Part shown: one piece after another, positions 1 to 11,150 of the stretch
Numbering within the stretch: position 1 is the first letter of the stretch
How the letters are laid out: each line of letters begins with the position of its first letter
Origin: Acorus gramineus
Taxonomy: Eukaryota; Streptophyta; Magnoliopsida; Acorales; Acoraceae
Length of the DNA: 64,000 nt
Reading direction: 5' to 3'
Assembly (NCBI GenBank): GCA_030737835.1
Contig: CM060850.1
Span: 20,971,615-21,035,614, forward strand
Program-made: the position numbers and the translations under genes
Notes under the pieces: generated by a model
The model's input: only the letters and a program-made list of their open reading frames with translations
Told to the model about the DNA's origin: nothing
Databases searched by the model: none

Positions 1-801
1 TTTATGTTCTTTCAAATGAACTTACGAGTATTATATAAAATTAATGTGAAAAACATAAATGATATATAAAATGTTAATTAATTAAATATCAATTAACATA
101 ATATTGTAATATGCACAAAACAATTGGTGGGTAAAGTTGAACTGAAGTTTTTATTTTTGGTGGGTAAAGTGGGGTTGGAACCAGCAACCTCCCTTGGGGG
201 AGGGTGCATCATGACCACCCCGCTAGGGGGTCTGTTGCAAGTCGAACTTAAGTTGGAAAACATAAATTCGTTATACAAATTGTTGATTGATATTATGTTA
301 GAAAACACAACATTTTAATGAAATCTTCAATTTTTAAAAATAGCTGATTTGGTATTTTGAATTTTTTAAAATATGTTTTCCGTATTTTTCCATTTCAATT
401 TGTGAACAATTTGGGTTTAACGGATATTCAAGTAGGTATGATATTTTATTTCTTGTTTTTGAAACTTTTAAAAGTGTTTTATTTTATATATAATCATGTT
501 ATTGATACTATGTAATATGCAACATGATTAATTACTTTCATTTTGTGTTTAATTGTAAATGTGATTGTTTTATTTTATTCCATTTTTTTATTTGATTATA
601 TATTATATTGTGTTTTAGTACATAATACTCATTTTTAAAATTGGGATGCATGTGAAGAGTATTAGATTTACATGTATTGATGTATAAACCAAACACTCAA
701 AAATGAATCTGAATATGAAAAAAAGTCACAAGAAGAACCAAACAATTTATTAGAACCTATCAATCGTTGTGGGAAGGTAAATCAATCAGTTAGGCTGCAA
801 T
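1..801. other. AT-rich intergenic sequence, no gene seen
   Basis: This stretch is AT-rich with no supportable coding region. Bases about 120-260 are more GC-rich and contain GGTTGGAACC, which resembles the B box of a tRNA-derived SINE. No A box or poly-A end was seen, so I leave it as an unclassified repeat-like fragment. Confidence 0.5.
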
Positions 802-1694
802 TAGGCCTGTCAACGGGTCAGGTCCAGACCTGGACCCCAGACCCGATTACACGTGTAATATACCCGACCCGATTTGGACCCGACCCGAGTTGGACCCGAA
901 CAAACAAACGGGTCGGGTCCGGATCCACCCCGCCCCGACCCATTGGACCCGAGACCCGATTGTTTTATTAAAATATACTCATATATTATAAGACCATTAG
1001 TATTAGTTGATACATAATTTTATTTCTTACTTAACTTATTTTTGTATCCACAAGTTCATAAATCATAATCATAACAATCCCATAAATCATAATCATAACA
1101 TTTTTTTTTTTTGTTGATGTTGCAACTTGCAAGAAATTGATTGTTTAATATGTAATAAACCTAGTAATGTATTGTCGTCGGTTAGTTTTGGACAATTAAC
1201 TTATTAGCTTTTGAATTTATATAATTAATTAGTTTGTTGCATGATTTATGTTTATTATTTAGGTTAATATATTAGTGTTTATTGTTTTGAATGTTATTTA
1301 GGTCAATATTGTTTTGAATGTTTGTATAATTAGTTATGTTTATTATTTAGATTAATATGTTTTTTATGTTAGTGATTATTGTTTTGGATGTTGTTTAATA
1401 ATTCATTTACTTCTTTTGAATTGTATAAAATTATATTCAAACATAGTCTCATTAATAATAATATTTTATCACAAAAAATTTCAAATAGAATGATAAGGCA
1501 AACAAATACATGAGCTCTGCTTGTTTTTTTTTTTTTTTTTTTGTTTTTTTTTATCAACCATCCGGGTTGGGTCAAACCCAGACCAGACCCGGGTCTGACG
1601 AGTCCGGGTCTACATTTCCCCAAATCTGTCGGGTCTTGCCACGGGTTGGGTCCGGGTCCACCCCAACCCGACCCAGACCCAACCCGTTGACAGA
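802..1694. mobile_element. Non-autonomous hAT-like element, copy 1
   Basis: The left end reads TAGGCCTGTCAACGGG and the right end carries the inverse, CCCGTTGACAG. Long runs of GGGTC/GACCC units lie at both ends around an AT-rich core. The string CTGCAAT flanks both sides (795-801 and 1696-1702), matching 7 of the expected 8 bp if a few bases were lost at the right tip. The core and ends match the element at 5690-6532 in reverse orientation, so the two are one family. No transposase is present, and the short ORFs across the GGGTC runs are not genes. An 8-bp duplication with TAGG-type ends is typical of hAT elements. Confidence 0.75.
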
Positions 1695-1709
1695 CCTGCA
1701 ATCCCACAT

Positions 1710-1740
1710 TAGAGAGAGAGAGAGAGAGAGAGAGAAGGAG
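1710..1740. repeat. (GA)n microsatellite
   Basis: An uninterrupted AG dinucleotide run lies directly beside the right end of the first hAT-like element. Confidence 0.85.
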
Positions 1741-1746
1741 AGAGGG

Positions 1747-2084
1747 AGCGGGAATAAAAATTTTTCCCACAGATAAAAGAATATCAACCAAATTGAAAAC
1801 TATCTACTTATTCTGTATTTTATATAACTAATTTACATATACAATTACTATAAAAATAACAATTAAACACTACGTATAGCTCTCATGAATATCAATATTA
1901 AGAATTAACCCAACAATAAAACTAATTGTTAATCTATATTAACTATCTTTCACCAAAACAAACCAAGTAAAAAACCTTAAAAAGCACCACAAAAAATGAT
2001 CTTTTTTTAGAAAATTGAAAGAAGGTAGTTGCCCCCCAGTTGTCCCTATGTGACTCCGCAGCTGCTCACACAGTTCATATTAAT
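1747..2084. other. AT-rich spacer, nothing seen
   Basis: Plain AT-rich sequence between the first hAT-like element and the duplicated segment. No open frame, splice pattern or repeat end could be supported. Confidence 0.5.
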
Positions 2085-2618
2085 TACAGTTACAGCAACA
2101 TTTCTGTTTTTGGATTGTATTGATGTGGAACACAGAACAGATCTGATCTGTTTATTTTTATTATACTTGTATCTTATTTGATTAATCATGTGATTATAAA
2201 TGCATCAAGTAAAATATATATATTTTTTAAAATCACATTTATTTACAACCATCTAATTTTCAATGCGATAATTTGACAATCCCAAAATAAAAGTCATGCA
2301 TGATACAAATATATAAAAATAAACAGAAGATCCAAACCCTTAGAAAACAGGCACACAAATTGCCAATAACAACAGCTGCAACAACTATATGACACCCCCC
2401 CCCCCCAAAAAAAAAAAAAAACAACTATATATGAATAATATTATTGTTAAATGCATTTTTTTGAATTTGTTAAATATGGTCATGTTGAAGTAAATTAAAA
2501 CAAAATTTGCAGTATGACGCATCCAAACAATTAATCATTTATTCTGCATAGATTAAATATCCCTAATTAAGATGGTTAGCACTATAATAGTTCCCAAAAT
2601 GGATTTGAAGTATAATTC

Positions 2619-2765
2619 TGTTAGAATGAGTTGAAGAGAATGAACTAAAATATTATTAGGATTTATACCAAATATTTATAGTGCGAAAATGGAAAAGAGG
2701 AAAAGACTAATCTACTATTAACTCTAACATATATACACATTTAACACCCCCTTAAACTCATGGTA
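2619..2765 (-). mobile_element. Short LTR remnant with polypurine tract
   Basis: Bases 2619-2746 begin TGTTA and end TAACA, the usual inverted tips of an LTR, and are 128 bp long. They are followed by CCCCCTTAAACTCATGG, which on the minus strand is the polypurine tract that precedes a 3' LTR in many plant Ty1/copia elements. The sequence is absent from the matching place in duplication copy 2. No second LTR or coding region was found, so this is a truncated insertion, running perhaps to about 3270. Confidence 0.5.
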
Positions 2766-3443
2766 GATCATACACTGAGAGTTTACTCAACAAAAAATCA
2801 TGTTGCTGAAGTATATGAGACTTTATGAAAAAGTTTAATAACTGAAGAGGAGAAGAAATACAATTATTACTCCACAAGAATCAAGAAATAAAAATGATAT
2901 AAATGAACAATATTTTTATTTGAGAATAAAAAGGTTACACTAAAGTGACAAATTCATAGTATATAAATTGAATAATTCAAGTTTTATCACACAAATTAAA
3001 CAATTAAAATTAGAATTAGAACATTTAAATTCACCACTAACTACTTCATGTCCAGGTTACCCAAAATTTCACCCAATTAGTTTGGAAACACCTTTAGAAA
3101 GTGACTCTGCTTTTAATTAAGAAAAAATAAAAAAATAAAAATATATATTTTTTAAAAATCAAATTTATTTAAATCACTTTATTCACCGTCTTAATCATGT
3201 GCGAGTTAAAATTGAAATAACCACGTTCCAAAGTCGTCCAAGAATCTGATTGGATTGGATCATATTTTAGCCGTCCAATTCACCCGAATTCCAAAGTGGG
3301 CTATTTTTGTACCTCGATATTCACGTAGACTTTTTTGAAATAAAAATCGACATACAACCGCCATTAATTGTCTGTACAAACCAGATATCCAGGAGTCTCA
3401 AAAAGGAAAGTTGAGTTGTCATTGTTATATTTATACACGGGCA

Positions 3444-4743
3444 GGGATACTGCCACCTCCTAAATTATTTTTGACACCACCACCGAAACCATCTTTTCGG
3501 TATCCACAGTTCCACACACTTCTCCGCTCCAATGACTAAGAGAACCACCCTACAGATTTGGTCTGGACAAACCCACAACCCAATTCCAAAATACATATAA
3601 TCTTTGCCTAGTAGACTCTAGAACATGTTAGACATATGAGCTATCTAAGTATTTATATTTTCTAGACAAGTACCATGTCCAGAAAAATATTCCAGAACCC
3701 ATACAGCTTTATTTACACATCAATATTTTTATCTTTTATAGCATATCCATATATCACAATATTTGCAGTCACTCGTACAAGAGCGACATACATCGAACGT
3801 TTGACAAAGACACGTACAAAACGTATTAGACTATTATCAAGGCAGCACACATCTTTCGTCGTCGTCAGGTCGCCCGAATTCACCAACTAGAAAACGTCGT
3901 TCTAAGAGGTTAAACGACACTGGATATATAAATGGAGTTAATAAATTTAACAAATCATTTTATTTTTTTCATAAGATTTGTTGAAATGAATATTTATATA
4001 AATAAGAACAATAGTTCGATCAGTTGTAAGTTGTATATTAGATGGTTTTTGTAGAACTTGTTGAAACACCGTTATTTTAAACAGTGTTTATATGGTTTTG
4101 AATGGTGGTATTGATGGCTTTGAATGCAAATATGGCTTTAAATGGTGATTTTCATCAAACGTAAGATGACTTTCTTTGCAAGCATGACTTTAAATGTTTA
4201 TCAATGTTTATCAGTGAATCATGGTGGTTTTTCTTTTTTTCTATTCCCATCGACAAGAGGATTGTCTAGAAAACATAAACACGTAGACACCCCATGTTTC
4301 TAACCCATTCCAAAACCTACGTGTATTTCTTTTTATTCTCATCGATAAGAAGATTGTCTAGGATATATAAATACATAGACACCCCATGTGTCTAACCCAT
4401 TTCAGAACCTACGGGTTTTACTTTTTATTTCCATCAACAGGAAGATTGTCTAGGATATGTTAATAAGTAGACACTTAATGTGTCTAACGCATTTCAGAAC
4501 TTACGAGTTTTTTTTTTACTCTCTGTTTTCATCGACACAATGATTGTCTAGGAAATATAAACACGTAGATACCCCCCACCCACCCCCCATATGTCTAACT
4601 CATTTCAAAATCTACAATATGCTGTGTAAATATGTATTTTGAATTTGAGTGGTGGACTTGTCCAAGTTAAATTTATAGTATATAGATGTTAGTTGTGTAA
4701 ATAAAGGTGGTGGCTAGAAAAACAAGGGTGGTGGCAATATCCC
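3444..4743. mobile_element. 1.3-kb terminal-inverted-repeat element in a promoter
   Basis: The left end reads GGGATACTGCCACC and the right end, inverted, reads GGGATATTGCCACC. The interval is missing from duplication copy 2, where the flanks are joined as one uninterrupted TATA region (10625-10645). Copies of TTTATA lie on both sides of the insertion, with about 8 bases between them and each tip, so the exact target duplication is uncertain. Inside are AT-rich sequence and a four-unit tandem repeat, with no transposase. It is probably a non-autonomous DNA transposon. The superfamily is not certain; a Mutator-like origin is possible. Confidence 0.7.
4236..4610. repeat. Four-unit tandem repeat, about 92-98 bp period
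   Basis: The string ATTGTCTAG recurs at 4261, 4353, 4445 and 4543. Each unit also carries TAGACACCC or a variant and a CTAACNCATT block. The array lies inside the 1.3-kb inverted-repeat element. Confidence 0.8.
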
Positions 4744-4753
4744 TTCTTTTTTT

Positions 4754-4759
4754 TATAAA
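4754..4759 (+). promoter_or_regulatory. Putative TATA box of the copy-1 small gene
   Basis: TATAAA lies 183 bp before the start codon at 4937 and is followed by a pyrimidine-rich stretch that aligns with the copy-2 gene's leader. In copy 2 the TATA region is intact; here the 1.3-kb element ends about ten bases upstream, so this TATA may have been rebuilt or kept by the insertion. Confidence 0.45.
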
Positions 4760-4936
4760 CAACGTTTAAATCCTCTTCTTCCACCGTCAAGTCCCCACCG
4801 ACTACTCTAACGTACCAGGTACACCTCTAGTAAGTAGTAACACCCCCCCCCCCCCCCCCCCTTTGTTTTCTAACTTTTCATTTTATATATTCATAATCAC
4901 TCTCTGAACTGGACAGGAGAAGGTGAAACACAAAAG

Positions 4937-5263
4937 ATGAGCCAAAAAGGAATCCAGACTGAGATGGATGTCGAGAAGAAGCTACAGGAAGAGATCAAAA
5001 TGCTAAAGCAAGAGCTGGAGATGCAGGTAAAGATGAACAGAGCGTCAGAACTGAAGCTGATGATTTCCAAACTCTTAAATGGGGAGGATAAGGTGCGCAA
5101 AGGTATGGATCCATCTCATCTGAGGGACTTGTATCAGATGGCGGACAAAAAGGAGAGGGAGTTGGAGGAGCAGCTCAAGCTCTTCAAAGGATCCACTTCA
5201 ACCACGGCGACGACGATGGAGGAGGAAGAGGCCGAGCAGCATCCACAACCCAAACCTGAATGA
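4937..5263 (+). CDS. Small coiled-coil protein, 108 residues (copy 1)
   Basis: The product is unrecognised. Residues about 10-45 are a charged heptad-like helix rich in Lys, Glu, Leu and Met (for example EEIKMLKQELEMQ), followed by GMDPSHLRDLYQMADKK and another Glu/Lys helix. The C-terminal 25 residues are Thr, Glu and Pro rich and look disordered. No signal peptide or membrane segment is visible. The middle resembles the helical part downstream of the MADS domain in type I MADS proteins, but no MADS domain is present, so this is only a weak comparison. A possible 5' leader intron runs 4819-4916 (GT...AG). The gene has a same-length paralogue at 10824, which supports it being real. The start is the first ATG after the leader. 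The upstream region carries a transposon, so expression may be altered. Confidence 0.6.
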   Translation: MSQKGIQTEMDVEKKLQEEIKMLKQELEMQVKMNRASELKLMISKLLNGEDKVRKGMDPSHLRDLYQMADKKERELEEQLKLFKGSTSTTATTMEEEEAEQHPQPKPE

Positions 5264-5689
5264 TGTGTTCAGGAGTTTCTGTTCTAGTGGGTTTTTATAT
5301 TCACTGATAGATGTTTGGATGTTGAGCTGCTCATGAAATAAGAGTTGAGACTTGAGAGTGAGATTTGGGTTCTCTTTTGTTATGCTCAGATCTTCTATAT
5401 TAAAGGAAAATGATTTATCCAGCCTGTGTGCATACCCATCCATAGCCCTCACTGATATTTTTAATTAAAAAAAATATACATTCATTGTATGTACTGTTAT
5501 AAAAAATTAAGTACATAGAGATTTGGTAGTGTATTTTTTCTTTGAAAAAGTAAAAAGTAATTTTTGTAGTCTAATATACTGAACTATCGTAATAATATAT
5601 AGACAACTTAACGACCGCTTCTAAACATAATGAAATTTTTTTTTTGTTCACTGAGCATTTAAATGTTACCAGATGCAGCTAGTCACTGG
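5264..5689. other. 3' flank of the copy-1 small gene
   Basis: This AT-rich stretch follows the stop codon and probably contains the 3' untranslated region. It aligns in part with 11160-11300 in copy 2. No separate gene is seen. Confidence 0.4.
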
Positions 5690-6532
5690 TAGTCCTGTCA
5701 ACGGGTCGGGTCCGGGTCGGGTTGGGGTGGACCCGGACCCGACTCATGACAGGACCCGGCGGGTCCGGGTCCAACCTAGGACCCGGCGGGTCCAAGAAAA
5801 TGTGGACCCAGACCCGGACCCGTCGGACCCGGGTCGGGTCCGGGTCTGACCCGACCCGAATGGTTGGGTAAAAAAAAAAAAAAGAGAAGAGCTCATGTAT
5901 TTGTTTGCCTTATCATTCTATTTGAAAATTTTTGTAATAAAACATTATTGTTAATGAGACTATGTTTGAATATAATTTTATACAATTCAAAAGAAGTAAA
6001 TGAATTATTAAACAACATCCAAAACAATAATCACTAACATAAAAAAACATATTAACTTAAATAATAAACATAACTAATCTAAACAACATTCAAAACAATA
6101 TTAACCTAAACAACATTCAAAACAATAAACACTAACATATTAACCTAAATAATAAACATAAATCATGCAACAAACTAATTAATCATACAAATTCAAAAGC
6201 TAATAAGTTAATTGTCCAAAACAAACCAATTTATAGGTTTGTTATGATTATGATTTATGAACTTGTAGATACAAAAATAAGTTAAGTAAGAAATAAAATT
6301 ATGTATCAACTAATACTAATGGTCTTATAATATATGAGCATATTTTAATAAAACAATCGGGTCTCGGGTCCAACGGGTCGGGGCGGGGTGGACCCGGACC
6401 CGACCCGTTTGTTTGTTCGGGTCCGCCGGGTCGGGTCCAACTCGGGTCGGGTCCAAATCGGGTCGGGTATATTACACGTGTAATCGGGTCCGGGTCGGGT
6501 CCGGGTCTGGACCCGACCCGTTGACAGGCCTA
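5690..6532. mobile_element. Non-autonomous hAT-like element, copy 2 (intact ends)
   Basis: The left end is TAGTCCTGTCAACGGG and the right end is CCCGTTGACAGGCCTA. A perfect 8-bp target duplication, GTCACTGG, sits at 5682-5689 and 6533-6540. The matching place in duplication copy 2 (about 11300) has no insert and acts as an empty site, so it entered after the duplication. It is 843 bp, has GGGTC-rich ends and an AT-rich core, encodes no transposase, and is inverted relative to the relative at 802-1694. Confidence 0.92.
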
Positions 6533-6540
6533 GTCACTGG

Positions 6541-9500
6541 TGAATGTGTGAGAATTGTTGTATGCCAGGTGACAACCCATCTCCCACTGCAACTCCGGAG
6601 GCAATCTCTCCTGTCCTGAAAGTGCGAATGATGTTTAGTGTTAGAAATAATCATTTTGCAATCTAATGCATCATAGATGAAGTCTTTTTTTTTTACATAA
6701 ATCACATGAGTATATTCATGTATACATGCATATACCAGAGATATATCATATGGTATAAAGTATAAACCATAGTTGTGCCGCTTGTTCGTACGCCACACTT
6801 TTCATATTCCTGCATATCGTGGATATACTAGAAAAACAATAAACAATTTTATAAGAACAAAATGTACCAACAGTTCCTCGACGATGACACCAAAACCTTG
6901 TTGGGGAAACAAAAGGTTTTCAAGTCCAGTGGGAGAGTTGATTTACACCATTTCTGTAGAAAATCGTCCGGACGTGGAAAGGTGATCAGCATGAGCTTAA
7001 CATAACATATCCATGAACACAGGATAATAACATAAATATGTAGATGTAGACAAGCTGAATGAAGATCAAGAGCCTATAATAAATCCAGGTTCACTCTTGG
7101 GAGATACTTAGGAAGAGATGTAGGAAAATGTTCAATTTATCACAAAAAACACGGGGTTTCATCCACTTTATCATTGAAAAGAGGGAGATTCAAAACCGTG
7201 CAATTGCACATTGTTTTGAGACAAATGAAAGTGAGTACTTTGTTATAAAACCACAAACGAGAAGGCTTGGTCAACCATTTCTCAAGATGATATGAACCCT
7301 GCTGTCAGTATCAACAATATCACTCATCTCACCAGCCTTCTAGCAAATGCAGCTTCTTCAAGGTTTCTGCATCTGACCCCTTCCGAAAAAATCTGCAATG
7401 ATTAACAACATATTATCAGTTGGAAACATGAAATCCTTCCACGTATAGCTGCCCAAGTCAATCACAGAACAAACTTCTGTCTATACATAGTTCGATAAAT
7501 GGTGAAGGATGGTTTATTGTTATTGTAAAACATCTTAAGATAAAGAGAGCCAAGCAGCCAGTTAACGCACAACAAGTGTCGATATTCAATTAATCTATTT
7601 TAGAGATTTAGTCTCAAGTGACAGTGGACATTATTTCAGCTGCATCAATTTTGGGAAGTAACAAATGTTTATGGAAAAATGAAAATGGCCTTAAAATTGA
7701 CATTCCTCGTTGAGGAGAAGCATACTAAGATCTTTAAGAAAAAAAATATACGCGAAGAAAATGGAAATAAATTATTGCCATTTTCTAGTTGTCGTGTACA
7801 ATGATTTGCAAGTGCGCACTGCGCATGTATAGTTCTGTTCTACTTCAACTCAAAGCACAGTAACGGGCATCATCTGTCCAAACTCAGGGAATTCAGTATA
7901 CATGTTACCGTGCATAGAAAGGTTTTGGAACTTCAATTTAAAAGGGAAACTTCAGTTGACATGGATTAAAAACCTAGAACCCCATGTACTCAGTCTATAT
8001 AGAACACTTTTTTACACAAAGGAAAATCACTTGACAATAAAGATTTCAATTTGCTGCATAAAAGATGGATGGGCAATTTTGTTGGAGACTTCTATAGAAG
8101 GCAAGTTCAAGGAAGTTATGCATATCACCTAGGATATTGGTGAATTCATATCAAAGATATGATGAATTTTTGACTTGTGAAAAGAGTTTTGCACATTTAC
8201 ATGGCTCCAGACCTGATACACCTCATCCCAGCCTTTACATCTCAGAACCCCAATTATGGATGACATTTTAAAATCACAAGCTTAATATAGTTTCATGCAG
8301 TGCCTTACCAAAAATGGGATGTAGAAAATTGCTAACCATTGAACGACTTTCGCTTCAAGGTTACACAGAGAAGGCAAAAAGAATCATGTTCTTTGAACAC
8401 AAGGAGATTCATCAACAGGATTACTCCCCTGTATAAGTTTGAGCAAATCCTCAAATAATCCTGCATTATAATTTCTAAGAATGAAATATATTAGGCTATT
8501 ATCCAACCATGGAATGGATACCGCTCCATGAAATTTCAGCCTTGAATGGTAGGACCCTTTAGCTATGTATAGGCTATAATCCAACCAAATCTGCTTTCAT
8601 AAAGTGGATCCATGCACTTTGAGCACATGTGGACAATTTTACATATCACCATGCGTGATCTTTACAAGCTCTTTTTTGGGATGCCATCAGATAATCAGCC
8701 TCAGTTTTCTGTAGCAACTAAGGTAAAAGAAATCATACAGGCCGAAACATCCACTTATTCATCTGCATAGTGCTTTTCCACTGTCCACAGTAAAAAGACA
8801 AAACATTTTGAACATTATTTGAGACACAAATAGGTGAAGAATAACCTAAGAATAAAAGATATAAAGTTGGATTTACATATTAGGTCAGGCAGCAAAATAA
8901 ATATCCCGTTACATAAAGTTTGAATCTTCAAATGATGCTGAAGGAAACTTACTAACACTTCCCAGTATAGTACTATTACAATTGGTTCAAATATACTATT
9001 TCAAATAAGAACAAAAAAAGGTTATACTAGTTTTGTCACGTCCTGGTTACATTCATCAATCTGACTGAAGCACCCATTTATCACCAATAGCATGCATCCT
9101 CATTCTTGGATGGAATACTTCACACAAATATGGACATGTTTATGTCAATGTTTTTATATACACTGAGTCACAAGCACCGTGCAAGCCAAATATGTCAAAA
9201 ATGCAATCAATCATGCAAGTCATGGACTCCATTGGTAAGGGAAAAAGAAAATGGGAATAATAGTAAACAAGAAAAGGATATACACATTGTCAGGAGACTC
9301 CCCGGCTTGCAATTTGATTATAACAGTTTCCTCTATTGCCATCATAAAACCATCCACGCTTTAAAGCCTTCACCTACCTTCTTACGTAGACATTTGATGA
9401 AAATATGCATCAAGGCATAAATACTTCTCCACTTAATGAACAAATGCAGTTTTTTTAAAGATAAAATGAGACTTGTCTAATATCTCTTAAGTTTATTTAT

Positions 9501-10031
9501 GATCTCATGTAACTAGTGCTGTAAAAAAACACTAAAGTATCATACATCAATCATATTGTATATAAAATGTGAGAAGATAATGCTAAAAGAAGTCGTGTAT
9601 ACAATTTTATTTCATGTTTTAAAATTTTTAGAATTTCCTAGCATATCTCAGAACAAGTACTAAATTAAAACAAAGTCATCTGTTAAGTTCCATGCCCTTC
9701 ATGGGATGTTAATTCAATTCATTCGTTGGAATATTAGCTACATCATTGTGACGCAAAACACACTAGATAACACAAATCCAACTTCTCTAGATGAACAGTC
9801 AAGGAAGGTGATTAGAATAAAGTGATGCTATAAATATTGTGAATATCTCAAGAACATGTACTTCTCCAGATGGTCCCACATGTTGGAACAATTCCCAATT
9901 GTCAAAAAATCATCCAACTCAGGGACAAAGTGGTCATCTATTATCTACCCAAATCTCATGCAGTAGAGACTACCTGCCTAGATGACAAACTATCCATAGA
10001 TTACTAAGTTGTCGGCCTTCCAAACTATTCT
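6541..10031. other. Rest of copy 1, AT-rich, no intact gene
   Basis: Apart from the degenerate exon noted separately, no coding region could be supported in this 3.5-kb stretch. It is kept recognisable mainly by its alignment with 11430-14125. Several short open frames exist but show no conserved counterpart in copy 2. Confidence 0.45.
7331..7394 (-). pseudogene. Degenerate exon of a putative minus-strand gene
   Basis: On the minus strand TTGCAG is followed by sequence about 80 percent similar to the putative exon at 12040-12098. In the frame that is open in copy 2, this copy reads FFGRGQMQK and then soon meets a stop. The matching 12-base micro-exon near 7642-7655 has also lost its splice signals: the donor GT reads CT. 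Copy 1 therefore appears non-functional for this gene. Confidence 0.3.
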
Positions 10032-10632
10032 AGTGGCAGCAACATTTTTGTTTTGGATTGTATTGACATAAAAAGCAGGTACACAAATTAGCAGTACTAA
10101 AAGTGGCAACAACAATATATGAAAAGTATTGATATTTAGTGTATTTTTTGGATTTGTTGATGTGCAACGGTTTTAAACAAGAATAATTGAAGTTTAATAT
10201 GCCTCAATAATCAAAATGAAAAAGGTCTTATCGAGTAAACTACAAGAAAATTAGTAGTCTCTTATGCAACCAAACAAAAAATCGTCTATTCTGCATTGAT
10301 TGTTATATATCCCTGTATAACCCCATCTCGGACAAATAGTAGTAGTATAACAGTTCCCAAAACAGACTTGAAGGAATGACAGATAAAAAATGGGGACTAT
10401 ATTCCAGCTCGAGGAAATGGCCAACCAAATGCACCCCTAATGCTAAAACATTCATCATAATTCTTCTAGAAGTTCAAAGTGAGTTATTTTGGTACCTTGA
10501 TATCTACATAGATTTTCTTGAAATAAAAATTGACATCCAACCCACATTAAATGTCTTTAAAAACCAGATTTCCATGAAAAAAACAATCACTCGTCATCTC
10601 AAAATGGAAAGTTGAGTTGGCTTTGTTATATT

Positions 10633-10640
10633 TATATAAA
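10633..10640 (+). promoter_or_regulatory. Putative TATA box of the copy-2 small gene
   Basis: TATATAAA lies about 190 bp before the start codon at 10824, followed some 30 bases later by a CT-rich initiator-like stretch (CCTCTTCTTCTC). The same leader is recognisable upstream of the copy-1 gene. Confidence 0.5.
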
Positions 10641-10823
10641 CCAATGTTTGAATCCTCTTCTTCTCTATCAAATCTTTCGACTACTCAAACACGACAAGCA
10701 GGTATGCCTCTAGTTTTTATTTTATTTTCATAATCATTTTAATCAATCTAACAGCACAGGGGGAAGGTGAGCAGGTGTTAACCGAGATATTGGAGGCACT
10801 ACCCACTTAATAAGAAAAACATA

Positions 10824-11150
10824 ATGAGCGAGAAAGAGTTCCGAACTTGGAAGGTCCAGAAGCTGCTTCGGGAGAGGAAGAGGTTGCAGCAGAAGAAGGG
10901 TAGGGAGTTAAGAGCGCAGCTATTGTCATTCGAATCAGACAAATGCGAGGAGGCGCTTGAAAAGGCCAAAATATCTGATCTGATATACTGTATAAAGATG
11001 ATTAGGTTTATGAAGAGGAAGGTTGAAGAGTGTATCAAGCTCCTCACTGAGAAGACTGGAACGACTTCAACGGTGGTGGAAGCGGCGGCAGCCGAGACCA
11101 AGCAGTCCATGGAGCCCCAAGACCTGAATGATCTTCAACCAATGAAGTAA
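10824..11150 (+). CDS. Small coiled-coil protein, 108 residues (copy 2)
   Basis: This is a diverged paralogue of the protein at 4937-5263 with exactly the same length. Residues about 5-40 are a basic helix (KLLRERKRLQQKK), residues about 50-80 a second helix (DLIYCIKMIRFMKRKVEECIKLL) that aligns with DLYQMADKKERELEEQLKLF of copy 1, then a Thr/Ala/Glu-rich tail that aligns with the copy-1 tail. No signal peptide or membrane segment is seen. A possible leader intron at 10702-10759 begins AGGTATGCCTC and ends CACAGG, but at 58 bp it would be unusually short for a plant. The function is unknown; retained length and tail despite strong divergence argue for a real gene. Confidence 0.6.
   Translation: MSEKEFRTWKVQKLLRERKRLQQKKGRELRAQLLSFESDKCEEALEKAKISDLIYCIKMIRFMKRKVEECIKLLTEKTGTTSTVVEAAAAETKQSMEPQDLNDLQPMK

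Larger units (their letters stand above)
2085..9820. repeat. Tandem segmental duplication, copy 1
   Basis: Blocks of this segment match 10032-14125 in the same order and orientation. Examples are the stretches at 2090 and 10040, 3310-3435 and 10490-10635, 6600-6960 and 11430-11740, 7310-7400 and 12010-12110, 7600-7660 and 12310-12370, and 9680-9810 and 13990-14110. Similarity looks about 75-85 percent by eye, with many indels, so the duplication is old. Copy 1 is nearly twice as long because it contains later insertions at 2619, 3444 and 5690. Confidence 0.8.

Noticed and set aside
120-260. tRNA gene or tRNA-derived SINE
   Set aside because: Only a B-box-like GGTTGGAACC is present; no cloverleaf, A box or poly-A tail could be found.
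1510-1787. Open frames across the first hAT-like element's right end
   Set aside because: They follow the GGGTC repeats and the GA run and are not conserved in the second copy.
4937-5263. MADS-box transcription factor
   Set aside because: No MADS domain upstream or in the ORF; only the helical part is vaguely similar.
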